In this document: piece by piece, positions 45,638 through 56,702 of the stretch
Layout: each line of letters begins with the position of its first letter
Position numbering within the stretch: the stretch's first letter is position 1
Source of the DNA: Hypericum androsaemum
Taxonomy: Eukaryota; Streptophyta; Magnoliopsida; Malpighiales; Hypericaceae
Direction of reading: 5' to 3'
Assembly (NCBI GenBank): GCA_963995505.1
Contig: OZ023186.1
Span: 8,501,570 to 8,565,569 of the forward strand
DNA length: 64,000 bases
The notes under the pieces: model-generated
Seen by the model: the letters and a program-made list of their open reading frames with translations, nothing else
What the model was told of the DNA's origin: nothing
Databases searched by the model: none
Made by a program: the position numbers and the translations under genes

Positions 45638-46195
45638 AAAAAATGGAGCAAATATTAGTGAGTAAAATGATAATTCAAAGAGAATTTTAATGGGCATAAA
45701 TAATTTGAGTGATTAATGTGAGATGTTAGAAAGTTATAATAATCTACATTAAAAATTCAAATTAAAATGGACATTTATTTGAGAAAATGCATCCATTATT
45801 TTTAGGTTTTGTAACATTCAACATTAATTTCAAAATTCATGGTATTCCAAATTTATTGCATAAATTAATTCAGAATTTTAATATTAAATCATATGTCATA
45901 TAATTAAATTGTGTAAATGCCCATATTTATTTTACCTTTGAATATTTTCTATATAAGAAGATAATTTATTTGTGAAGACACAACCAAGTGTACTACCTAT
46001 TTGTTCTATTTTTCGATTCCGAGTACCTATACTTTATTCTTGTTAGATTATTAGTTGCCCGTGTTCATTTGAACTCGAAAGGGTCTATTTATTCCTAGAG
46101 AATTATACCTACTGGTGAAACAGTTCTTAAGCACAGCGTTTCCTACGTGACTCATATCAATTTTATGTTCTCTTCCACCAAATTTTCCAACAGTT
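45638..46195. mobile_element. Insertion relative to the paralogous locus, type uncertain
   Basis: The flanks TTAGCCTTGTTTTT and GTTACAACTATGA are contiguous at 37543-37562 but separated here by about 555 bases. The right end TTTTCCAACA and the transcript-leader-like sequence before it suggest an LTR, but no clear TG start or 5-base duplication was found. Confidence 0.45.
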
Positions 46196-49100
46196 TTTGT
46201 TACAACTATGAGTTTTTCATTTTAGCCTTGTACGCAACGACTCATTAAGTAGAGAACCCTCTTAAGATAGTTGGAAAACTGAATAACAAACATGAAGTCA
46301 AGATCAAAAAGGGTTAATGGTATATGATTGTCCTTATTTTGTACAAGTCAATTAGCCAATATGACTTTAATTAATTCCACAACTTCATAACTTTTCGAAG
46401 TTCTATTTTATCTTTTAAAAGTGGAAATGTAAGTAGCATTTAACTATTATCTTAATATATTTTTTAAATTAAATTTTAATTTTTATACTTAGTTAGACAT
46501 TGTTAAGAATTGAATCCAGATCTTCGTCAAATTATTCAGTACTTTATGATGTTAGGCCAAATGATCATTGGCATTTTATCATATGTCTTTAAAATTATCC
46601 AATCTCCTACATGACATTATGGGGTTGGTTATTGATCGACTTAATTCTTTTTTACATGAGGTAATAATATAAGTGATTAATTCGAGCATCTTTTATGGAG
46701 AGGGTTCCTTTTTATTTTGTTAAATAGTGAGTGACCCTCTCCTTGCTTCGGTTTATGCAAATTGGAGTTTCAACATTGGAGGAAAAAAAAAGCAACAATA
46801 GTTAGTTGACTGAATATAAACTAAAAATACGACAAAAAATACTATGAATTAATGAAAGTTTAAGGTTCTTTGAGTGATGTCACTATTGGTGTAAAATATA
46901 TACTTCTCATAATAATCAAAGAAGATCGAAGAATGATGAAAGATAAAAATACAATTGTTACATTGTCATCTTTCTCTAGCAAGGACGCAATTGATGGTTT
47001 TCAAGAATGATAGACTAATTTGGGGAAATTGAATTTAAATAACAACGTTATTTTTCGCATTAACGGAAGTGTTGATTTTAAATAGGGATGGTAGAAATAT
47101 ATGTGGGCGGTCGGACTCTACCATTATCTCGTACGATTAGAGCATGTTGATTTTGAAAGGTAGAATATAGATATATATCCACTTTTCCTGACATGGGAAT
47201 CTATACCATATCGTTACCTTTTTATTTTACTTTTGACCTCACTTTAATTGGACCCTCTTTTATTCATAATATATACATTATTAACTTTAAATTTGAGATA
47301 CATATAATACCAATTTTTTTTATTGATATAACAAAATTTTCAAGAGTAATTTTTACATTTTGATTAGCAACGGCTTTTCCTGCAATAACCCATCTCATTG
47401 TTGAGGATGGTGATGTATCCTCCTGGAATTACATGATTCTTCATTTTTATCTCTAAAATAAGTCTACGGATATCTGATATGTCAGGATATTATTCTTCTT
47501 CTATTATACTTATATGATTTTGGTGTTTGAAAGACTGGATTTTGATGTATGAGAGAGAGGAGGCGGCGAGAAGGAGGAGGAGATAGATGGGGAGGAGGGA
47601 GAAGAGAGGTATTTTGAAAAATATAAAGATGCTTTAGATTATTTTGAAATTTATTTTTTAGACAATTTAGTGGCACCGGGATAAATTCTAACTTCAGGCT
47701 GTTGGGGAGCTGCCCTTGAGAGTTCTCAAGGATTATTTTGATATGTTTTAAATCACATGGTTGTAAATGTACTAAACTAGAGGAAACTAAAATGAAGTTT
47801 TCCCATCTTAGTTTGAACTTTTCCAAAGCGAACACTCGCTTCAACGCTAGGAAGTTAACTTCCATTTTCTTGGGGACAATTGACTTTGTCTAGCTCAGAA
47901 ATTATTTCATTGCATTTTATTACTCTAATATTCTCACCTTCATCTTTTCACGATAACTCATTGGAATCAGAGAACGTAGTAGCATATTTGTTTGGGGATT
48001 TGTCAAAGCCCCGAACATTAAATAATATAGCTTCAAAATGTATTATAGTGAAATCTCATCTTGCTTTGAGATTAAAAAAAATATATTTTTTACTATACTC
48101 TAAATTAATAAATTGTGATAACAAAGAATTATAAATATTTAAGAAGTTAAAAATTCAAATTATAGTTTTAAAAAATAGTCGACTCCAGTGGCCCATTTTT
48201 TTTTGGGAAAAATGGGGTCTGGTAGGACCGGGACTTTTTGGCCTCATACCGATCGGGTTCGACCAGAACTTTAAAAAAGGTTGAATTTTGTACTAGAATA
48301 GGGTCGAGATTGGAAATCTGAAACCCTAAAAATTAAAATTGGACACCGACTTCGAGCCTCTCTTTGCCCAGGCGACGTCCCGCGACCCGTGACCACCATC
48401 ATCCCCGAAATTTCATGGATGTAACATCTCAGGCCCCAGTGCTCGAAAACTAATATGTCGAAATTTCACCTGGTCAGCATCCGAGGCGCTGGCGGAGGAG
48501 GATGCTCGGGGATTCATGCCACGGTAACTCCATGAAATGATTTGACTACTACTAGCCCGGATTCACGCTTGTTATTACTAATTGTACATAACTGAAATTA
48601 GGGTTTGGGGGGCTGCCGAAGCAAAGAGGAAAAAGAGGATGGATATGAAGTGGGAAAAAGGAGAATAGAGATGAGGTGGCAAGAGGAGATGGGAATAGGA
48701 GATGAGATGGAAAGTAGAACCATGAAAAAGAGGAGGAGGGGGAGGTGGAGCCGTGAAAAAGAGGAGGTGGAGGAGGGGATAAGGTTTTGTGAGTCTGAGT
48801 AGAAGTTTAACCTTGGGGGGACACAAAGCTGTGATGTTGTGGGCCAGAGACAAAAGGGATTAAGATGGGCTTGAAGTTTTTGGAGTATATGGGCATGGGC
48901 CTTTAGTTATTGAAAAAATTCGGTCCGACCGGTTGGAATGGACGACCCAAAAAACGGACAAAATTTGGGTCGTACGAAAATCCGTATTTTAAAATTATGG
49001 TTCAAACCCTAGCACGTATCATATCGTAAAATTTTACCTAACAAAATAAATTATAGTTTGTCTAAATTTAATTTAAAATATTTATTCAATTAACAACTTA

Positions 49101-49408
49101 TTATTAAACATGATAATAGGAATAAAATAAATAAAAATATTTCTTGTAATGTTATGGTAGTATAAATCTTAACCCTAAAATTAACCCTTAATCTAAAATG
49201 AATTAATTCAAATTTGATTTAAATTTGACAATTTATAATTGGTGTTAGTCTTTGTCCGAATCAAATATAATCCAAGGTTTTATGAATTCGAACAATAGTC
49301 TCTCGACCACCTTCTTCACTCTCAGCATGCAGCAAATCATTTTCTCGTTACAGTCTGTCCTATACATGGAAAAACATGTTTGGTCTTATGAGATATTACA
49401 TCGCAATC
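46196..49408. other. AT-rich noncoding
   Basis: 46196-46680 continues the peroxidase upstream region. 48170-48300 and 48890-49010 contain ACCGGG/GGTCCGACCGG-type sequence like decayed hAT-MITE ends. A minus-strand frame of 127 residues at 47482-47865 is low-complexity at its end and unrecognised. No RNA gene seen. Confidence 0.4.
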
Positions 49409-49645
49409 TGTTATGAGTAGAAGGACTTGATTGTAAATACTAGTTACTTGAGTACTAGATTGTAATTGAGCGGGGTAGAAACGGGACCTCTGGGACTATT
49501 CTGGAAGTATTGTGTAACAATTTTTCCCCTCTATTCTAAAGGCTGTAACTGCCGATTCTCTTCTTCCCCAAATTCTCTCTCTCTCTCTCCTTCTATCTCC
49601 TAATTCTTCTTCGATTGTTCTTGATCTCGATCCCAGAATATTACA
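49409..49645 (+). repeat. Probable 5' LTR of gypsy element
   Basis: Starts TGTTATGAGTAG and ends GAATATTACA just before a Met-tRNA-type primer site (TTGGTATTAGAGC, 49648-49660). It contains a CT-rich leader. No 3' LTR is found in the window. Confidence 0.55.
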
Positions 49646-49685
49646 ACTTGGTATTAGAGCACATCTTTCCTTGGAATCCATTAAA

Positions 49686-51088
49686 ATGTCCAAGCTAAAG
49701 GTTGTGGAGGATCACGTTCACGAGTTCGAGCAAGAGGTGAACCAGGGTCTGGAGGCCATTGACGAGCTTCGTGACGGTTATGAGGAGCTCAAGCGGAGCT
49801 CAGAGCAGTAAGAGATTCGTATTAACAAGAATATTGATGAGAAGTTCGGCGAGCTGAACACGAAGATGGAGGCGATCCTTGCGATGTTAACTAAGGGTAA
49901 AGAGGTGGAGGTAGATCGACGATCTCCCCTGCTTCCTACACCTCCAGAGTCCTCAAAAATGGCGGACCGCGGCGAGGAAAGTACCGCGCGACCATTCCCT
50001 CCTCCCGACCTATCACCATCGGGTGGGGAATTTCATCGAACACTTGGCGGGGAATTTCATCAAACACCTGGCGAAGCTTCAAGGCTTCGTGGCGAGGGCG
50101 TGCAGACCAGGGGTAATCACGAAGGCGAACAGGTATATTTTCCTAACCCTAAGTTTGAGATACCAATGTTTGAGGGAACGGATCCTAGGCCATGGATTAG
50201 GCGGTGCGAGAAGTACTTTATGTTGAATAGGGTTCCCGAGGAAAAGAAGGTTACTATTGCAGCGTATTATCTTGAAGGAGCTGCAGATGTTTGGTTCCTT
50301 TCTTGGAGTGCGGGTCATGACGTGTGTAGGTGGTACCCGTTCTTGGACGCTTTAACCTTTCGTTTTGGAAGCAAATGATATGAGTCTATCGTGAAAGAAT
50401 TCAATCAACTAAGGCAAGTTAGTAGTGTTGATGCTTATGTGACTAAATTTGAGGAACTACGTGGCTTGATGAAGATTGAGAACAGGAGTTTATCAGAAAG
50501 ATACTTTGTTTCTTATTTTTTGGCTGGTTTGGAGGAGGATATCCAGGCCATGGTGTCCGTGGCAAGCCCAGGGACTGTAGAGGATGCTGTGAGGTTAGCC
50601 AAGCTTAATGAGACTGCTATCTCTGCTTTGTGTAAAAGAAAGTTCAAGGGAGGAGAAGTAAGTGGTGGTAGCTCTCTGAACTCTGGTAAGAATGTTCAAA
50701 ACTCATATTATAATAACTCTGGTCAAGCTGCATATTCTGCCAAGAGTAGTACTAGTAGTGTGAACCAAAAGCCTGCCCAGAGAGATCCCAAGTGTTGGAC
50801 TTGCGGGGAGAAATGGTTTAGGGGTCATGTATGTGCAGAAAATAAAAAGGCAACTTTGAATCTGTTAGAAGAGGATGAGATTTGGGAGTACCCTGAAGAG
50901 GAGTCTGCACATGAGGCTATAATATTCCTGCAAGCAGTTGAAGCTATTGATAAGTCTGCCAGAAGTGGTACCCTGAAGGTGAAGGGTAGGAGCAAAGGAG
51001 GTACCTTTGCTGGTGCTATTAGATTCGGGAAGCACATTCAGCTTTGTTGACAAAGCTGTAGTCCAGGCCTTAGCACATTCAGCTTTGT
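49686..51088 (+). mobile_element. Ty3/gypsy gag and start of protease, with stops
   Basis: One frame from ATG 49686 with stops at 49809-49811 and 50376-50378. In order: a coiled-coil-like N-terminus, the capsid (PRPWIRRCEKYFMLNRVP, YYLEGAADVWFLSW, VSSVDAYVTKFEELRGLM), a degenerate zinc knuckle CWTCGEKWFRGHVC, then in another frame the protease start LDSGSTFSFVDKAVVQAL (about 51022-51075). The element breaks off within the protease and joins F-box sequence. It cannot be mobile as it stands. Confidence 0.9.
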
Positions 51089-51505
51089 TGACAAGAACGT
51101 CTCATTCCAATGCCTGGATTTATTCCCCCCGTTTCTTACAAGTATTACAATGAACTTAGCACGTCAAATGGTCAGTTGCAGCTCGTTGAAACATTCCAAC
51201 CATGGTGTCGGGTGCTAGAAATGCCGGCTGACTATTCTGGATGGTTCGTTAAGCACGTGATAAATCGGGGTCAATCGCCATCATTAATGTATGTTCTGCT
51301 CTTCGCGGAGGGAGATAAACAGGACGAGGAGCCGTCGATGGTGATCAATATATGGGATGATAAGGTTGTGGCTTATGATCTTGGCAGCAGCGGCGGCGGG
51401 GTTTATACTTGTAGGGCCATTTGTGATGCAGCGGGTAGCGGCTCACCACCTTATGCTCATTTGATCGATGTGTACCCTTGTTTTGATAGTTTGGCTTGTG
51501 TCTGA
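51089..51505 (+). pseudogene. F-box-associated protein, C-terminal fragment (copy 2)
   Basis: Frame MPGFIPPVSYKYYN to FDSLACV and stop, 131 residues. Includes DYSGWFVKHVI, LLFAEGDKQDEEPSMVI, VVAYDL and AGSGSPPYAHLIDVYP. It is longer and slightly less decayed than copy 1 at 1-261. It begins within a gypsy protease junction, so the N-terminal half is missing. F-box-associated family proteins act as substrate adaptors of SCF ubiquitin ligases. Confidence 0.55.
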
Positions 51506-52222
51506 TTTGTGTTTTACACAGAGTAGCCATGGCCTGGGGGAACTCTCTTTATTTCGTCTGTTTGGTGCAAGATGTTGTTTTCATTTTAATGCTCATTTTT
51601 TGAATGGGAATTTCGAGCCGTGAACTTGGCACATATGTTTTTTCGTTATTATGTTAAATTATCTTTTCATTCTAGACTAATTGCTTTTCTTGTTCTCTAT
51701 CAATTTTGTATCTTTATGTAAACCATTTTTCAAAAGAATTTCAAAATCACCTATATCATAAGGTTTTAATTGTATTGTTTCATTGAACAAACTCTTTCAA
51801 CCACTCTAGTGGTGTGCTAGATGTGTACAATGCATTTGATGTCTCTATGCGGCGGGTAAGCCACCGGAATCATCGTGGAAATATATGCGGCGTTGATTTC
51901 ATATGGCTACTTACTCCTAAAAACTAGTTGGAGTGTGGCAGTATTTGGCATGTTCAAGGTCAGAGCCTAGTTGCACAATTAATTTCATCCTTTCCATCTA
52001 AACTTGTTGTAGGAGATCTGATCATGTGTGATGTTTATTGCAATGTCAGGCATGCCTGAGTTCATTTTGCTTGATGAGGATTCTTTTGTTACTGAAGCTC
52101 CTACGAAGTTTCGCCAAAAACTAGCAAGTAATATTAAGCCACGGTGTATAGCATACTTGGTTTTGAAGTGTATAGAGTTGCTGCAGCCATCGGGATGCCG
52201 TGTATTTACACATGCAGCTTTG
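51506..52222. repeat. Shared block, second copy
   Basis: Collinear with 262-930. Here the terminal segment is open: MSGMPEFILLDEDSF, TEAPTKFRQKLASNIKP, YLVLKCIELLQPSGCRV, then a stop at 52223. The peptide is not recognised. In this copy the adjoining peroxidase intron is absent and unrelated sequence follows. Confidence 0.6.
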
Positions 52223-53681
52223 TAAGCTTATCCACCCATGGAACAAAAACCTTAACGTCCGTCCTTGGAATGCACGAGTTTGGACAAACAAAACAGAAAC
52301 GGAACTATAATCGTCAATTGCAGTTCAAATTGGTCTGAACCCACTCAGTTGACTCTTTTCCTTGAAACTAACTTCCAATTGCAATTTATTAATTAAACAC
52401 TTCTTCTTCCTCCCTCAAGAACCGGGTAGGCGCCTACACCTAATTTAGAAAATTTTCCCCACCTTTTTCACTTCCCATTTAAAAATACTGGAATTAAATA
52501 CCTATTTTTATGTTCTAAAATTTAAGACAATAACAATGTGATAATCTATATTCAGATTCTCTTTCTCGGGTTACTAAAAAAAAGTTTTTTTCTTTATTTT
52601 ATATTACTTAGTAACTGGTTCACTTGAATTTAAAATTTAATTAAATTAGAACAATTCTCTCATAAGTGATAATTATGTATTTTTGTAAATCTTGTAAGTG
52701 GTTTATAGACCTAGAGCTAGAGGCACACATCAGTCGTAATTCTATGAAGCATTTATTTAAGACATAACTAGTGTTGACACGTTGCAGGATTAATGTCATG
52801 TAGACTCGAGAACTCCGGTTGTATTATCTCCACAATTACTATCACTCCTGTCTGTCACAAGAGTACATAACCATAATTAGATGAAGCTTACGGGCAAAAA
52901 GCTCTAATTAGACATGTACATGATTATTGACTAGCCTAGTCAAGAACAGTTATAAAAGCTCCAGTGATGTATAAGAACTTATTTTTCTACTTGTAGTAAG
53001 AATTAATAGATTTACAAGATTACAATGAAGGTTTAGGAGGCGAAAACCTTCAAAATCAATTTCTCAAATTCAACTTTGTCCCGTTTTATGCGCAAGTTGA
53101 TTTTTGGTTAATACCATATGCAATTTGTGAATCGACACCAACACTATTTTTTTTACGAATATGAATTTAAACAGATGAATAATTTATACCTTTCAATTCT
53201 CATAAAGCAATAAAACGACACCGCACGAGCTAGCGAATTTGCAAACGGATACATAATGGACACGGAATTCCCAAGCAATATTTTCCCATGTTATTTTTTA
53301 TTAATGGAAATTCGATATTAAAAAGTCAATCACTATTTATTCATATTTTAGGATGAACTTTTCCACAATACATTATTTAGACCCGAAAACGAATCCATTA
53401 TCATGCGGATTATTTCGATGTTAATTAGAAGATGACAAAGGGAATAGCACGGAGACTCTGCGATACGTGTCATCGCGCAATTGGTCAGACAACCTCAGTA
53501 CTTTTAAATAGGGCAAATGGCCCCACCCATGGCCGCTGCTGCGGCTTCCTTAGCACGTAAAACAAAAAAAAATGGAAAATGGAAAAAATAAACGCGTTGC
53601 CCTGTTTCCGATCCACGTATGTTACCCGAGGGATCAGTATAAAATAGAATTAAAGAAAAAAGAGAGGACCCAATAGTGAGA
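52223..53681. repeat. Duplicated noncoding sequence
   Basis: 52520-52810 matches 20090-20560 (empty site for the SINE), and 53095-53370 matches 6906-7185. No gene is recognised. The last 150 bases are a possible promoter of the NAC relic. Confidence 0.55.
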
Positions 53682-53834
53682 CTAGGAGCTGACGGTGTTA
53701 TCGTTGAACTCGCTGCCGTTAGGGTTCAGGTTCCAGGCGACGGACGAGGACCTGATCAACTTCTACTTAACGGTGACGACTAGGAGGTCTCCGTTATCCG
53801 CACGTTTGCAAACGGGAACCCTGGGACTTGCCAG
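53682..53834 (+). pseudogene. NAC transcription factor, first exon relic
   Basis: LSLNSLPLGFRFQATDEDL then INFYL match NAC subdomain A (LPPGFRF.PTDEEL). After two short deletions and an in-frame TAG the frame returns as EVSVIR and VCKREPWDLP, ending at a GTACTT donor, exactly where NAC exon 1 ends. NAC proteins bind DNA as plant stress and development regulators. The start codon is lost and no exon 2 follows, so it is a relic. Confidence 0.85.
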
Positions 53835-54216
53835 GTACTTGAACCTTTATTTTCTCTGTCCCTTTGCTCTTTTTTTAATTGAATCTTTGTATCGGTCCAG
53901 CACTTTCGACACTATCTGTCTTTTTTCTGAGGGGTTAGAATCTTCGACAATTACTAGAATGGAGTTCTGGAAAAATATTTTTCTTTATCTGGGGTTCGAC
54001 AAAAAAATTTTAAAATTGAGCGTTTTAAATTGCGTGAAAACACTTCGTTCTTGGCATTTTCTGGCAAAAGCTACGAGCTCCGTGAGTCGGCTTAAAAGAA
54101 AAACGCCCGTCTTTTAGCATTTTTGGGCCAACAACAAACTTTTTGGCCTATATATACTACGTATTGTAATTTGATTTTTCCAATCCTAGCAAACTACTTC
54201 AGTGTTTTTCAGAAAA
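53835..54216. other. Former NAC intron and upstream region of the OB-fold gene
   Basis: No exon of the NAC gene is recognised after its donor. The sequence directly before the OB-fold gene start contains TATATATACTACG at about 54150. Confidence 0.4.
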
Positions 54217-55221
54217 ATGAATAAGGGCAAATACGTAATCGTTTCAAGTGATGATGAAGAAATGGAGGCTCAGTATGCACTTGAAAATTGGGATACATCA
54301 CCCAATTTAAGCAGTGATGAAGAATTCCAACCACATAAAAAAATTTCTACACCGGATCCAAATGGGAAAAGGCCCAATCATGCATATTGTGAAATAGATT
54401 ATAAAGATCTATACGGTCCAAATTTTGACATGAAAGAATGTCTTCAAAAGAAACAAGATCTGCAGAAGTACTTCAACAATAGATTGGAAGTCCCTGCTCA
54501 AAAACATGTCAAAAGCAAATGTGACGACAACATTTTCAAAAGAGATCCGTGGACGACTGCCATTCACTTTGTTAGGGCTAAAGGTATTTCATCTTTTATT
54601 ACCTGAATCACCTAATATTTGTATCAAATTTTATTTTATCTTTTTTTACAGATTTGATGATTGGAAACACCTTGATTGGGGCAAGTATTGACAACTTCAA
54701 AGATACCCATGATGGTACTATTTCGCAGGTAATAGTTTTAAAATTTTCCTTCAAATTGAGTTTGTATATGATATTTGATAGTTAATTTTATAACAAGTAT
54801 TTTGTATTTGCTTGTAGATGGTTGTGTACGTGAAAAGTTTCACTCGTACAGTATCACTTGCCACATTTCAGGTAGAATTAAAATAAATTTGAAAAATTTT
54901 TATGTAATTTGTGTTTGTGTTATGAAAATTATCAACATTTTATATTTTAAAGGATCCTTCCGGCCGCATTTCTGGTAGCATAAAGGACTCTACCAGGACT
55001 ATTGACGCCGGATGTGTGTTGTTGCTTAAAAATGTGAGCATCTCTTTTTATTATCCTTTGTAACTCAATAATTTTGGATATTTTGATTAATTTTTATGCT
55101 TCCTTATCAGGTAAAAGTGGACTCTAACCCTAACCGGAACAACAAATTTCTTATGATTACTAATGAGAATGTGATCAATGTGTTCAAGAAACATGGTGGT
55201 GCTATTTTGTCAACAATTTAG
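54217..55221 (+). CDS. OB-fold protein resembling HROB/MCM8IP (DUF4539), five exons
   Basis: Exons 54217-54583, 54652-54728, 54818-54871, 54953-55033 and 55111-55221 join in one frame through GT-AG introns, giving 229 residues. The N-terminal third is acidic (SSDDEEMEAQYALENWD, LSSDEEFQPHKK). The C-terminal third, MVVYVKSFTRTV, DPSGRISGSI, DAGCVLLLKNVKVDSN and FLMITNENVINVFKKHG, has the layout of the plant HROB OB-fold (VV.IKS, DPTG.I..(S/T)I, G.VL.L..V.V, Y.LNIT..NVVKVF). HROB loads the MCM8-MCM9 helicase in recombination repair. This protein is shorter than the usual HROB and could be a divergent paralogue. All five exons are undamaged, and a broken partial copy lies at 44099. Confidence 0.65.
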
Positions 55222-55989
55222 TGTTGTTATGTGTTGTTGCTATTGAAGATGTAATCGACCTTATGCAATTTTACATTATGTACTTGATGTATCCTTTAAT
55301 GTATGTTCGTTGAATTTGGTGGATGCACTTGCTGGCGCTTTATGCATAAAGTAAACTGATATACTTTAAAACTAAACAATAAACCCTCAATCTTAATGTG
55401 TAACCCTAAATCTTACAAAGTCTCTAAAAGCAGCTTTATCACCTGCACGGTTAGTCGCCTAGTTTCTGAAATCAACTTTTATCACTTGCACGTCTAGTGT
55501 CTGAAATTACCTATAGTGACACTTTGCATTGGGCTCCATTTTTTGTTATGAAAAGGACACACTGGCTTAGCGGAACACGACAAGAACTCGCTTACCGTAC
55601 ATGTTTAAAGTAGAGTGAATGCAACTAACTCAAGGTCTGCAGTGTCGAAGTCTGAGGAGGAAAGTGGCAACCGATTGGCTGACGTCTGACGGCTCGACAA
55701 GACATAACAGGGCACAGGAAACGGGACAGAGTATTCAAATTTCACTTCCCCCTTTCTCCCTTCATATCAGTCCAAATTTATTTTATTTTTATTGTTTTTA
55801 CATAATATATGGAGGGATCTTAATTGAATTCGACTCAAATCGAATTTGGAATCAATTTTTTTAGTTTGATGAATTTAAAACTTTTTGAACTGTATTCAAT
55901 TCATCTCCAGACGTCAAATCAAAGTTTTGTTGAATCAAATCGAATCACGAATAAAATTCTGACAATGGTCAGATCTAAATTGAGAAAAT
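55222..55989. other. 3' flank of the OB-fold gene; exon-like piece at 55618-55690
   Basis: About 55618-55690 reads SRSAVSKSEEESGNRLADV and a stop, similar to 11441-11466. The gene is unknown. The rest is AT-rich and noncoding. Confidence 0.35.
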
Positions 55990-56258
55990 GCAAGAAGTGT
56001 AAGTAAATAAGACATCATCCTTGCTCCCGGAGAAAGACGAACATACCAAATTTGCAGCGTTAGCTTGAACGGATGTTCCGAGCTGCTCAATTCGTCCAAC
56101 CGGGAAAATTAATTAGAGAAACGACCGGACGTTCTAGGACGATACTCTAGTCATCTTCGATTCAATATACAAAAGAGGGCCTTGCAGCTCTTGGAATCCG
56201 TCATCGGATCTAATAGCTATCAGAAACTAAAAAATCGTACCTACTGTCACCGCACATA
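55990..56258 (-). repeat. Displaced MSH7-like exon 6 copy (counterpart of 27300-27580)
   Basis: Collinear with 27300-27580, including the CAAAAGAGGG(C/T)CTTGCAGCTC segment. The exon itself is more decayed here than at 27.4 kb. Confidence 0.7.
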
Positions 56259-56269
56259 TTTTTTTTAAA

Positions 56270-56550
56270 GGTAAATTATCCTCAGGTCTCTGGTTTATAG
56301 TTTTATTACTCCAGGTCCCTAGCTTTCGAAAATATTGTATGAGGTTCCTGCTTTTTAAGAAAATATTGGTCTGAGGTCCCTAATCACCGAATCGATCTTC
56401 TTAAAAATCTCCAGAGAAAATCTCCAATCCGGTGACTTGAGACCTCGGACAAATATTTTCTTAAAAACCAGAGACCTCATACACTATTTTTGAAAGCTAA
56501 GGACCTGCGAGTAATAAACTATAAATAAGGGACCTAAGAATAATTTAGCC
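56270..56550. mobile_element. Palindromic TIR element (Mutator-like MITE)
   Basis: Inverted ends GGTAAATTATCCTCAGGTC and GGCTAAATTATTCTTAGGTC, with the flank repeat TTTTTAAA (56262-56269 and 56551-56558). The arms pair around about 56405-56425. The paralogous position at about 27.58 kb has no insert. No coding sequence. Confidence 0.8.
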
Positions 56551-56702
56551 TTTTTAAATGGAGCGACAAATCCCAATATACAAATACGAAATAAGATACA
56601 AGTATATTCTAAACAGACATTCTACCCTAGAGGTCCTAACAAAAAAACTCGCAACAGAGAAACAACACCTCGAGAAAGGGTCGCCACATATATGAGTCCA
56701 CC

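Noticed and set aside
47482..47865. A 127-residue minus-strand ORF as a gene
   Set aside because: The end is low-complexity, there is no recognisable domain, and the surrounding sequence is AT-rich noncoding.
53682..54117. A functional NAC gene
   Set aside because: The start codon is lost, the DNA-binding domain has at least two frame-breaking deletions and a stop within exon 1, and no second exon follows.
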